A DNA stretch of 64,000 bases from Panulirus ornatus (lineage: Eukaryota; Arthropoda; Malacostraca; Decapoda; Palinuridae). This document shows, piece by piece, positions 40,053 to 53,182 of this stretch; position 1 is the stretch's first letter, and each line of letters begins with the position of its first letter. Under the pieces are notes generated by a model. It saw only the letters and a list, made by a program, of their open reading frames with translations, ran no database searches and had not been told where the DNA came from. The stretch is from NCBI RefSeq assembly GCF_036320965.1, contig NC_092238.1, forward strand, positions 22,523,001 through 22,587,000, in the 5' to 3' direction. A program made the position numbers and the translations under genes.

Positions 40053-43000
40053 ATCCATGCCCACAACACCATCCAATCCATGCCCACAACACCATCCAAT
40101 CCATGCCCACAACTCCATCCAATCCATGCCCACAACACCATCCAATCCATGCCCACAACACCATCCAATCTATGCCCACAACTCCATCCAATCCATGCCC
40201 ACAACTCCATCCAATCCATGCCCACAACACCATCCAATCCATACCCACAACACCATCCAATCCATGCCCACAACACCATCCAATACATGCCCACAACTCC
40301 GTCTAATCCATGCCCACAACACCATCCAATCCATGCCCACAACACCATCCAATCCATGCCCACAACACCATCCAATCCATGCCCACAACACCATCCAATC
40401 CATGCCCACAACACCATCCAATCCATGCCCACAACACCATCCAATCCATGCCCACAACACCATCCAATCCATGCCCACAACACCATCCAATCCATGCCCA
40501 CAACACCATCCAATCCATGCCCACAACTCCATCCAATCCATGCCCACAACACCATCCAATCCATGCCCACAACTCCATCCAATCCATGCCCACAACTCCA
40601 TCCAATCCATGCCCACAACTCCATCCAATCCATACCCACAACTCCATCCAATCCATGCCCACAACTCCATCCAATACATGCCCACAACTCCATCCAATCC
40701 ATGCCCACAACTCCATCCAATCCATGCCCACAACTCCATCCAGTACATGCCCACAACTCCATCCAATCCATGCCCACAACTCCATCCAATCCATGCCCAC
40801 AACTCCATCCAATACATGCCCACAACTCCATCCAATCCATGCCCACAACTCCATCCAATCCATGCCCACAACACCATCCAATCCATGCCCACAACTCCAT
40901 CCAATCCATGCCCACAACTCCATCCAATCCATGCCCACAACTCCATCCAATCCATGCCCACAACTCATCCCATCCATGCCCACAACTCCATCCAATCCAT
41001 GCCCACAACTCCATCCAATCCATGCCCACAACTCCATCCAATCCATGCCCACAACTCCATCCAATCCATGCCCACAACTCCATCCAATCCATGCCCACAA
41101 CTCCATCCAATCCATGCCCACAACTCCATCCAATCCATGCCCACAACTCCATCCAATCCATGCCCACAACTCCATCCAATCCATGCCCACAACTCCATCC
41201 AATCCATGCCCACAACTCCATCCAATCCATGCCCACAACTCCATCCAATCCATGCCCACAACTCCATCCAATCCATACCCACAACTCCATCATATCCATG
41301 CCCACAACTCCATCCAATCCATACCCACAACTTCATCCAATCCATGCCCACAACACCATCCAATCCATGCCCACAACTCCATCCAATCCATACCCACAAC
41401 TCCATCCAATCCATGCCCACAACACCATCCAATCCATGCCCACAACTCCATCCAATCCATGCCCACAACACCATCCAATCCATGCCCACAACTCCATCCA
41501 ATCCATGCCCACAACACCATCCAATCCATGCCCACAACTCCATCCAATCCATGCCCACAACACCATCCAATCCATGCCCACAACTCCATCCAATCCATGC
41601 CCACAACTCCATCCAATCCATGCCCACAACTCCATCCAATCCATGCCCACAACTCCATCCAATCCATGCCCACAACTCCATCCAATCCATGCCCACAACT
41701 CCATCCAATCCATGCCCACAACTCCATCCAATCCATGCCCACAACACCATCCAATCCATGCCCACAACTCCATCCAATCCATGCCCACAACACCATCCAA
41801 TCCATGCCCACAACTCCATCCAATCCATGCCCACAACTCCATCCAATCCATGCCCACAACTCCATCCAATCCATGCCCACAACTCCATCCAATCCATGCC
41901 CACAACTCCATCCAATCCATGCCCACAACTCCATCCAATCCATGCCCACAACTCCATCCAATCCATGCCCACAACACCATCCAATCCATGCCCACAACTC
42001 CATCCAATCCATGCCCACAACTCCATCCAATCCATGCCCACAACTCCATCCAATCCATGCCCACAACTCCATCCAATCCATGCCCACAACTCCATCCAAT
42101 CCATGCCCACAACTCCATCCAATCCATGCCCACAACTCCATCCAATCCATGCCCACAACTCCATCCAATCCATGCCCACAACTCCATCCAATCCATGCCC
42201 ACAACACCATCCAATCCATGCCCACAACTCCATCCAATCCATGCCCACAACTCCATCCAATCCATGCCCACAACACCATCCAATCCATGCCCACAACTCC
42301 ATCCAATCCATGCCCACAACTCCATCCAATCCATGCCCACAACTCCATCCAATCCATGCCCACAACACCATCCAATCCATGCCCACAACTCCATCCAATC
42401 CATGCCCACAACTCCATCCAATCCATGCCCACAACTCCATCCAATCCATGCCCACAACTCCATCCAATCCATGCCCACAACTCCATCCAATCCATGCCCA
42501 CAACTCCATCCAATCCATGCCCACAACTCCATCCAATCCATGCCCACAACTCCATCCAATCCATGCCCACAACTCCATCCAATCCATGCCCACAACTCCA
42601 TCCAATCCATGCCCACAACACCATCCAATCCATGCCCACAACACCATCCAATCCATGCCCACAACTCCATCCAATCCATGCCCACAACTCCATCCAATCC
42701 ATGCCCACAACTCCATCCAATCCATGCCCACAACTCCATCCAATCCATGCCCACAACTCCATCCAATCCATGCCCACAACTCCATCCAATCCATGCCCAC
42801 AACTCCATCCAATCCATGCCCACAACTCCATCCAATCCATGCCCACAACTCCATCCAATCCATGCCCACAACACCATCCAATCCATGCCCACAACACCAT
42901 CCAATCCATGCCCACAACACCATCCAATCCATGCCCACAACTCCATCCAATCCATGCCCACAACACCATCCAATCCATGCCCACAACTCCATCCAATCCA

Positions 43001-43925
43001 TGCCCACAACTCCATCCAATCCATGCCCACAACACCATCCAATCCATGCCCACAACTCCATCCAATCCATGCCCACAACTCCATCCAATCCATGCCCACA
43101 ACTCCATCCAATCCATGCCCACAACACCATCCAATCCATGCCCACAACTCCATCCAATCCATGCCCACAACACCATCCAATCCATGCCCACAACTCCATC
43201 CAATCCATGCCCACAACTCCATCCAATCCATGCCCACAACTCCATCCAATCCATGCCCACAACTCCATCCAATCCATGCCCACAACTCCATCCAATCCAT
43301 GCCCACAACTCCATCCAATCCATGCCCACAACACCATCCAATCCATGCCCACAACTCCATCCAATCCATGCCCACAACTCCATCCAATCCATGCCCACAA
43401 CTCCATCCAATCCATGCCCACAACTCCATCCAATCCATGCCCACAACACCATCCAATCCATGCCCACAACTCCATCCAATCCATGCCCACAACTCCATCC
43501 AATCCATGCCCACAACTCCATCCAATCCATGCCCACAACACCATCCAATCCATGCCCACAACTCCATCCAATCCATGCCCACAACACCATCCAATCCATG
43601 CCCACAACTCCATCCAATCCATGCCCACAACTCCATCCAATCCATGCCCACAACACCATCCAATCCATGCCCACAACTCCATCCAATCCATGCCCACAAC
43701 TCCATCCAATCCATGCCCACAACACCATCCAATCCATGCCCACAACTCCATCCAATCCATGCCCACAACTCCATCCAATCCATGCCCACAACACCATCCA
43801 ATCCATGCCCACAACTCCATCCAATCCATGCCCACAACTTCATCCAATCCATGCCCACAACACCATCCAATCCATGCCCACAACTCCATCCAATCCATGC
43901 CCACAACTCCATCCAATCCATACCC
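40053..43925. repeat. 23-bp tandem array, ~168 copies (3.9 kb)
   Basis: Unit CCATGCCCACAACTCCATCCAAT-type, period 23, with two dominant variants (CAACTCC and CAACACC) intermixed. CAACACC dominates the first 0.5 kb. Because 23 and its threefold multiple contain no stop in several frames, six overlapping open frames of 440-1340 codons cover this region; all are array artefacts. Confidence 0.97.
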
Positions 43926-44150
43926 ACAAAACCCTCCAGCCTATGCCCACAACACCCTCCTGCCCATGCCCACAACACCCTCCAGTTAACGCCCACAATA
44001 CCATCCAATCCATGCCCACAAAACCATCCAATCCATGCCCAGAACACCCTATAAACCATGCCTACAACACTCTCCAGCCCATGCCCACAAAACTTTCCTG
44101 CCCATGCCCATAACACCCTACAGTCAACGCCTAAAACATTATCTACCCCC
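43926..44150. repeat. Diverged 23-bp units, transition zone
   Basis: Same 23-bp rhythm with CCCATGCCCACAACACCCTC and many substitutions, linking the homogeneous array to the CCTACAATAACC subfamily. Confidence 0.85.
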
Positions 44151-45470
44151 ATGCCTACAATAACCTCCAACCCATGCCTACAATAACCTCCAACCCATGC
44201 CTACAATAACCTCCAACCCATGCCTACAATAACCTTCAACCCATGCCTACAATAACCTCAAACCCATGCCTACAATAACCTTCAATCCATGCCTACAATA
44301 ACCTTCAACCCATGCCTACAATAACCTCCAACCCTTGCCTACAATAACCTCCAACCCATGCCTACAATAACCTCCAACCCTTGCCTACAATAACCTCCAA
44401 CCCATGCCTACAATAACCTTCAACCCATGCCTACAATAACCTCCAACCCATGCCTACAATAACCTCCAACCCATGCCTACAATAACCTTCAACCCATGCT
44501 TACAATAACCTCCAACTAATGCCTACAATAACCTCCGACCCATGCCTACAATACCTTCAACCCATGCCTACAATAACCTCCAACCCATGCCTACAATAAC
44601 CTCAAACCCATGCCTACAATAACCTCAAACCCATGCCTACAATAACCTTCAACCCATGCCTAAAATAACATCAAACCCATGCCTACAATAACCTTCAGCC
44701 CATGCCTACAATAACCTTCAACCCATGCCTACAATAACCTCAAACCCATGCCTACAATAACCTTCAACCCATGCCTACAATAACCTTCAACCCATGCCTA
44801 CAATAACCTTCAACCCATGCCTACAATAACCTCCAACCCATGCCTACAATAACCTTCAACCCATGCCTACAATAACCTCCAACCCATGCCTACAATAACC
44901 TTCAACCCATGCCTACAATAACCTCCAACCATGCCTACAATAACCTTCAACCCATGCCTACAATAACCTTCAACCCATGCCTACAATAACCTCAAACCCA
45001 TGCCTACAATAACCTTCAACCCATGCCTACAATAACCTCAAACCCCTGCCTACAATAACCTTCAACCCATGCCTACAATAACCTCCAACCCATACCTATA
45101 ATAACTTCCAACCATGCCTACAATAACCTTCAACCCATGCCTACAATAACCTTCAACCCATGCCTACAATAACCTTCAACCCGTGCCTATAATAACCTCC
45201 AACCCATACCTATAATAACTTCCAACCATGCCTACAATAACCTCCAAACCATGTCTACAATAACCTCAGACCCATGCCTGCAATAACCTCCAACCCATAC
45301 CTACAATAACTTCCAACCCATCCCTACAATAACCTCCAACCCATCCCTACAATAACCTCCAACCCATGCCTACAATAACCTCTAACTCATACCCACAATA
45401 GCCTCTAACTCATGCTTACAATAACCTCTAACCCATGCCTACAATAGCCTGCAACCCATGCCTACAATAC
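44151..45470. repeat. 23-bp array, second subfamily (~57 copies)
   Basis: Unit ACCCATGCCTACAATAACCT plus TCA or CCA, period 23. Clearly related to the upstream 23-bp unit (shared CCATGCC.ACAA) but separately homogenised. Confidence 0.95.
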
Positions 45471-46400
45471 ACTCCAGCCTATGCACACAACAACAACTGG
45501 CCCACGCCCACAACATCTTCCAGCCGATGTCCATAACACACTCCAGCCCATGCCCACAAGGCCCTCAAGTCCACACCCACAACCTTCATCACACGCCCAC
45601 AACACCCTCCAGCCCATGCACACATCACCCTCCAGCCTAAGCCCACAACATCCTCCAGCCCATGCCCACAACACCCTCCAGCCCATGCCCACAACAACCT
45701 TAAGACCATGTCCACAACACTTTCCAGCACAAGCCAAAGACACCCTCCAGCCTATGCCCACAACAATCTTAAGCCCATGCCCATAACACCCTCTGGCCCA
45801 TGCCCACAACACCCTCCAGCCCATGCCAACAACATCCTCCAGCCCATGCCAATAACACTCTTCAACCGATGCCCACAACACCCTCCCGCGAACGATTACA
45901 ATACCCACCAGCCCATGCCCACAAAACTCTCCAGCCCACGCTCACCATACCCTCCAGTCCATGCCAAAAACACCCTTCGGCTTACGCTCACAACACCCTC
46001 TAACTCATGCCACAACACATTCCAACCCATGCCCACAACACCCTCCGGCCCACGGTCACAACACCCTTCAACCCATGCCTTCAACACCCCCTACCCAATG
46101 AGCACAACAGCCTCCAACCCATGCCCAAAATAACCCTTAACTATCTAGCCCACGCCCACAGCATTCTTCAAACCAATCCTACAACTGCCCACCTTACGCC
46201 CACAATATTGTCCAACACGCCGGCAAAACTCTCAATCCATGTCCACAATATCTCCAGCTCATGTCCACAATATCCTCCAACCCCTGCCGATAACACCCTC
46301 CGGTAGATGCCCCCACAACACCCACCAACCCATGCCTACAACCACCTCCAACCCATGACCACAACACCGTCTAACACAAGCCCACAACACCTAATACGGG
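45471..46400. repeat. 23-bp array, third, diverged subfamily (~40 copies)
   Basis: Units like CCCATGCCCACAACACCCTC plus CAG with heavy divergence, ending near CCTAATACGGGCCCTAATAC, where the 33-bp array starts. Frames of about 140 codons are artefacts. Confidence 0.9.
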
Positions 46401-49400
46401 CCCTAATACCTCTGCAGGTGTACCGGGGATATGACCCACCACATATGCTGGTGTACCAGGCATCTGACCCACCACCTCTGCAGGTGTACCAGGCATATGA
46501 CCCACCACATATGCTGGTGTACCAGGCATCTGACCCACCACCTCTGCAGGTGTACCAGGCATCTGACCCACCACCTCTGCAGGTGTACCGGGCATATGAC
46601 CCACCACATATGCTGGTGTACCAGGCATCTGACCCACCACCTCTGCAGGTGTACCAGGCATATGACCCACCACATATGCAGGTGTACCAGGCATCTGACC
46701 CACCACCTCTGCAGGTGTACCAGGCATCTGACCCACCACCTCTGCAGGTGTACCGGGCATATGACCCACCACATATGCTGGTGTACCAGGCATCTGACCC
46801 ACCACCTCTGCAGGTGTACCAGGCATCTGACCCACCACCTCTGCAGGTGTACCAGGCATCTGACCCACCACCTCTGCAGGTGTACCGGGCATATGACCCA
46901 CCACATATGCTGGTGTACCAGGCATCTGACCCACCACCTCTGCAGGTGTACCAGGCATCTGACCCACCACCTCTGCAGGTGTACCGGGCATATGACCCAC
47001 CACATATGTTGGTGTACCAGGCATCTGACCCACCACCTCTGCAGGTGTACCAGGCATCTGACCCACCACCTCTGCAGGTGTACCGGGCATATGACCCACC
47101 ACATATGCTGGTGTACCAGGCATCTGACCCACCACCTCTGCAGGTGTACCAGGCATCTGACCCACCACCTCTGCAGGTGTACCGGGCATATGACCCACCA
47201 CATATGCTGGTGTACCAGGCATCTGACCCACCACCTCTGCAGGTGTACCAAGCATCTGACCCACCACCTCTGCAGGTGTACCGGGCATCTGACCCACCAC
47301 CTCTGCAGGTGTACCGGGCATATGACACACCACATATGCTGGTGTACCAGGCATCTGACCCACCACCTCTGCAGGTGTACCGGGCATATGACCCACCACA
47401 TATGCTGGTGTACCAGGCATCTGACCCACCACCTCTGCAGGTGTACCGGGCATCTGACCCACCACCTCTGCAGGTGTACCGGGCATATGACCCACCACCT
47501 CTGCAGGTGTACCGGGCATATGACACACCACATATGCTGGTGTACCAGGCATCTGACCCACCACCTCTGCAGGTGTACCAGGCATCTGACCCACCACCTC
47601 CGCAGGTGTACCGGGCATCTGACCCACCACTTCTGCAGGTGTACCGGGCATATGACCCACCACCTCTGCAGGTGTACCAGGCATATGACCCACCACCTCT
47701 GCTGGTGTACCGGGCATCTGACCCACCACCTCTGCTGGTGTACCAGGCATCTGACCCACCATCTCTGCAGGTGTACCAGGCATCTGACCCACCACCTCTG
47801 CAGGTGTACCAGGCATCTGACCCACCATCTCTGCTGGTGTACCAGGCATATGACCCACCACCTCTGCTGGTGTACCAGGCATCTGACCCACCACCTCTGC
47901 TGGTGTACCAGGCATCTGACCCACTACCTCTGCAGGTGTACCAGGCATCTGACCCACCACCTTTGCTGGTGTACCAGGCATCTGACCCACCACTTCTGCT
48001 GGTGTACCAGGCATCTGACCCACCACCTCTGCTGGTGCACCAGGCATCTGACCCACCACCTCTGCTGATGTCCCAGGCATCTGACCCACCACCTCTGCTG
48101 GTGTACCAGGCATCTGACCCACTACCTCTGCTGGTGTACCAGGCATCTGACCCACCACCTCTGCTGGTGTACCAGGCATCTGACCCACCACCTCTGCAGG
48201 TGTACCAGGCATCTGGCCCACCACCTCTGCAGGTGTACCAGGCATCTGACCCACCACTTCTGCTGGTGTATCAGGCATCTGACCCACCACCTCTGCTGGT
48301 GCACCAGGCATCTGACCCACCACCTCTGCTGGTGTACCAGGCATCTGACCCACCACCTCTGCAGGTGTACCGGGCATATGACCCACCACATATGCTGGTG
48401 TACCAGGCATCTGACCCACCAACTCTGCAGTTGTACCAGGCATCTGACCCACCACATATGCTGGTGTACCAGGCATATGACCCACCACCTCTGCTGGTGC
48501 ACCAGCCATGTGACCCACCACCTCTGCAGGTGTACCAGGCATCTGACCCACCACCTCTGCAGGTGTACCAGGCATCTGACCCACCACATATGCTGGTGTA
48601 CCAGGCATCTGACCCACCACTTCTGCTGGTGTACCAGGCATCTGACCCACCACCTCTGCTGATGTCCCAGGCATCTGACCCACCACCTCTGCAGGTGTAC
48701 CGGGCATGTGACCCACCACCTCTGTTGATGTCCCAGGTATCTGACCCACTACCTCTGCAGGTGTACCAGGCATCTGACTCACCACCTCTGCAGGTGTACC
48801 GGGCATATGACCCACCACATACGCTGGTGTACCAGGCATCTGACCCACCACCTCTGCAGGTGTACCGGGCATCTGACCCACCACCTCTGCTGGTGTACCA
48901 GGCATCTGACCCACCACCTCTGCAGGTGTACCAGGCATCTGACCCACCATATATGCTGGTGTACCGGGCATGTGACCCACCACCTCTGCTGAAGTCCCAG
49001 GCATCTGACCCACCACCTCTGCAGGTGTACCAGGCATCTGACCCACCACATATGCTGGTGTACCGGGCATGTGACCCACCACCTCTGCTGGTGTACCAGG
49101 CATTTGACCCACCACCTCTGCAGGTGTACCAGGCATCTGACCCACCACTTCTGCAGGTTTACCAGGCATCTGACCCACCACATATGCTGGTGTACCGGGC
49201 ATGTGACCCACCACCTCTGCTGATGTCCCAGGCATCTGACCCACCACCTCTGCAGGTGTACCAGGCATCTGACCCACCACCTCTGCAGGTGTACCAGGCA
49301 TCTGACCCACCACCTCTGCAGGTATACCAGGCATCTGACCCACCACATATGCTGGTGTACCGGGCATCTGACCCACCACCTCTGCTGATGTCCCAGGCAT

Positions 49401-49885
49401 CTGACCCACCACCTCTGCAGGTGTACCAGGCATCTGACCCACCACATATGCTGGTGTACCGGGCATGTGACCCACCACCTCTGCAGGTGTACCAGGCATC
49501 TGACCCACCACCTCTGCTGGTGTACCAGGCATCTGACCCACCACCTCTGCAGGTGTACCAGGCATCTGACCCACCACATATGCTGGTGTACCGGGCATGT
49601 GACCCACTACCTCTGCTGGTGTACCAGGCATCTGACCCACCACCTCTGCAGGTGTACCAGGCATCTGACCCACCACCTCTGCAGGTGTACCAGGCATCTG
49701 ACCCACCACATATGCTGGTGTACCGGGCGTGTGACCCACCACCTCTGCAGGTGTACCAGGCATCTGACCCACCACATATGCTGGTGTACCGGGCGTGTGA
49801 CCCACCACCTCTGCAGGTGTACCAGGCATCTGACCCACCACATATGCTGGTGTACCGGGCATGTGACCCACCATCTCTCGTGTGA
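46401..49885. repeat. 33-bp tandem array, ~105 copies (3.5 kb)
   Basis: Unit of 33 bp: GGCATCTGACCCACCACCTC followed by TGCAGGTGTACCA. Variant boxes are CTCTGCAGG, CATATGCTGG and CTCTGCTGG; CAGGCATCTG versus CGGGCATATG. CGGGCATATGACCCACCACATATG tends to occur as linked pairs, so there is local higher-order structure. Eleven-codon periodicity gives a plus-strand frame of 1192 codons (YQASDPPPLQV) and a minus-strand frame of 1184 codons (GQMPGTPAEVV). Confidence 0.96.
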
Positions 49886-50010
49886 CAGTGATAAGTTTAA
49901 GATGGTGATCAAAAATCAATAGCAAGAGGTGGTGGAGCAGCTCCCGCGCTGCTGGCTCTCACGTTGGACTGGGCCCAAACTCTAACAGCAGACGTGTGAG
50001 TCCGCTCACT
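49886..50010. other. Unique spacer
   Basis: 125 bp between the 33-bp and 26-bp arrays; no feature recognised. Confidence 0.45.
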
Positions 50011-53000
50011 GTTCTTCCTGACCATGCACGCTCACTGTTCTTCCTGGCCATGCACACTCACTGTTCTTCCTGACCATGCACACTCACTGTTCTTCCTGGC
50101 CATGCACACTCACTGTTCTTCCTGGCCATGCACGCTCACTGTTCTTCCTGACCATGCACACTCACTGTTCTTCCTGACCATGCACGCTCACTGTTCTTCC
50201 TGGCCATACATGCTCACTGTTCTTCCTGACCATGCACGCTCACTGTTCTTCCTGGCCATGCACGCTCACTGTTCTTCCTGACCATGCACACTCACTGTTC
50301 TTCCTGGCCATGCACACTCACTGTTCTTCCTGGCCATGCACGCTCACTGTTCTTCCTGGCCATGCACGCTCACTGTTCTTCCCGACCATGCACGCTCACT
50401 GTTCTTCCTGGCCATGCACGCTCACTGTTCTTCCTGGCCATGCACACTCACTGTTCTTCCTGGCCATGCACGCTCACTGTTCTTCCTGGCCATGCACGCT
50501 CACTGTTCTTCCTGACCATGCACGCTCACTGTTCTCCCTGGCCATGCACACTCACTGTTCTTCCTGTCATGCACGCTCACTGTTCTTCCTGACCATGCAC
50601 GCTCACTGTTCTTCCTGACCATGCACGCTCACTGTTCTTCCTGGCCATGCACGCTCACTGTTCTTCCTGGCCATGCACACTCACTGTTCTTCCTGGCCAT
50701 GCACGCTCACTGTTCTTCCTGATCATGCACGCTCACTGTTCTTCCTGACCATGCACTCTCACTGTTCTTCCTGACCATGCACGCTCACTGTTCTTCCTGG
50801 CCATGCACGCTCACTGTTCTTCCTGGCCATGCACACTCACTGTTCTTCCTGGCCATGCACACTCACTGTTCTTCCTGATCATGCACGCTCACTGTTCTTC
50901 CTGACCATGCACGCTCACTGTTCTTCCTGACCATGCACGCTCACTGTTCTTCCTGGCCATGCACGCTCACTGTTCTTCCTGGCCATGCACACTCACTGTT
51001 CTTCCTGGCCATGCATGCTCACTGTTCTTCCTGACCATGCACGCTCACTGTTCTTCCTGGCCATGCACGCTCACTGTTCTTTCTGGCCATGCACGCTCAC
51101 TGTTCTTCCTGGCCATGCACGCTCACTGTTCTTCCTGGCCATGCACACTCACCGTTCTTCCTGACCATGCACGCTCACTGTTCTTCCTGGCCATGCACGC
51201 TCACTGTTCTTCCTGGCCATGCACACTCACTGTTCTTCCTGACTATGCACGCTCACTGTTCTTCCTGACCATGCACACTCACTGTTCTTCCTGGCCATGC
51301 ACGCTCACTGTTCTTCCTGACCATGCACGCTCACTGTTCTTCCTGACCATGCACGCTCACTCTTCTCCCTGGTCATGCACGCTCACTGTTCTTCCTGACC
51401 ATGCACGCTCACTCTTCTCCCTGGCCATGCACGCTCACTGTTCTTCCTGGCCATGCACGCTCACTGTTCTTCCTGATCATGCACGCTCACTGTTCTCCCT
51501 GGCCATGCACGCTCACTGTTCTTCCTGGCCATGCACACTCACTCTTCTTCCCTGACCATGCACGCTCACTGTTCTTCCTGACCATGCACGCTCACTGTTC
51601 TCCTGGCCATGCACGCTCACTGTTCTTCCTGGCCATGCACGCTCACTGTTCTTCCTGGCCATGCACGCTCACTGTTCTTCCCTGGCCATGCACGCTCACT
51701 GTTCTCCTGGCCATGCACACTCACTGTTCTTCCCTGATCATGCACGCTCACTGTTCTTCCTGGCCATGCACGCTCACTGTTCTTCCTGGCCATGCACGCT
51801 CACTGTTCTTCCTGGCCATGCACGCTCACTGTTCTTCCTGGCCATGCACACTCACTGTTCTTCCTGGCCATGCACGCTCACTGTTCTTCCTGACCATGCA
51901 CGCTCACTGTTCTTCCTGACCATGCACTCTCACTGTTCTTCCTGACCATGCACGCTCACTGTTCTTCCTGACCATGCACGCTCACTGTTCTTCCTGGCCA
52001 TGCACACTCACTGTTCTTCCTGGCCATGCACACTCACTGTTCTTCCTGCCATGCACGCTCACTGTTCTTCCTGACCATGCACACTCACTGTTCATCCTGG
52101 CCATGCACGCTCACTCTTCTTCTTGGCTATGCACACTCACTTTTCTTCCTGGCAATGCACGCTCAGTCTTCTCCCTGACCATGCACACTCACTGTTCTTC
52201 CTGGCCATACATGCTCACTGTTCTTCCTGGTCATGCACACTTACTGTTCTTCCGGGCCATGCACACTCACTCTTCTTCCTGACCATGCACACTCACTCTT
52301 CTTCCTGGCCAGGCACGCTCACTGTTCTAACTGACCATACACGATCATTGTTCTTCCTGACCATGCATGCTCACTGTTCTTCCTGGCCACGCACGCTCAC
52401 TGGTCTTCCGGGCCATACATGCTCACTGTTCTTTCTGGCCATGCACACTCACTCTTCTCACCAGCCATGCACACTCACTCTTCTTCCTGACCATGCACAC
52501 TCACTCTTCTTCCTGGCCATGCACGCTCACTGTTCTAACTGACCATACACGCTCATTGTTCTTCCTGACCATGCACGCTCACTGTTCTTCCTGGCCACGC
52601 ACGCTCACTGGTCTTCCGGGCCATACATGCTCACTGTTCTCTCTGGCCATGCACACTCACTGTTCTTCCTGGCAATGCACACTCACTGTTCTTCCTGGCC
52701 TTGCATACTCACTGTTCTTCCTGACCATGCACACTCACTGTTCTTCCTGGCCATGCATGCTCACTGTTCTTCTTGGCCATGCACACTCACTGTTCTTCCT
52801 GGCAATGCACGCTCACTGTTCTTCCTGGCCATGCATGCTTACTGTTCTTCCTGACCATGCACACTCACTGTTCTTCCTGGCCATGCACACTCACTCTTCT
52901 TCCTGATCATGCACGCTCACTGTTCTTCCTGGCCATGCACACTCACTCTTCTCCCTGACCATGCACGCTCACTGTTCTTTCTGACCATGCACACTCATTG

Positions 53001-53062
53001 TTCTGTCTGACCATGCACGCTCATTGTTTTGCCTGACCATGCATGCTCATTGTTCTGCCTGG
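50011..53062. repeat. 26-bp tandem array, ~118 copies (3.05 kb)
   Basis: Unit CATGCACGCTCACTGTTCTT plus CCTGGC, period 26. Two independent binary sites: GCACGCTC/GCACACTC (CpG/CpA) and CTGGCC/CTGACC. Homogeneous to about 52000, then increasingly varied. HAHCSSWPCTLTVLP translations are artefacts. Confidence 0.96.
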
Positions 53063-53182
53063 ATGCACTGCTTGCCATCCCCAACATACCTAGTAGTGTC
53101 TATCTTGCCTTTAAACACCATCATTTCATCGTCGAATCCACTTGAACTTCTCTCTTTCCATACCAATAATGTTGATAACCTA
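53063..53182. other. Unique spacer
   Basis: 120 bp without recognised content between two arrays. Confidence 0.45.

Noticed and set aside
39979..44170. Several overlapping open frames of 440-1340 codons on both strands
   Set aside because: All are translations of the 23-bp array. Three plus-strand and several minus-strand frames are open at once with the same motif shifted, which is expected of a stop-free repeat and not of a gene.
46307..49925. 1192-codon and 1184-codon proline-rich repeat proteins
   Set aside because: The 33-bp unit is a multiple of three with no stops in these frames. Opposite strands are equally open and there is no start context, signal peptide or non-repeat domain.
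26287..53062. CRISPR-like appearance of evenly spaced repeats
   Set aside because: Repeats are directly adjacent without unique spacers, no cas genes are present, and the genome is eukaryotic.
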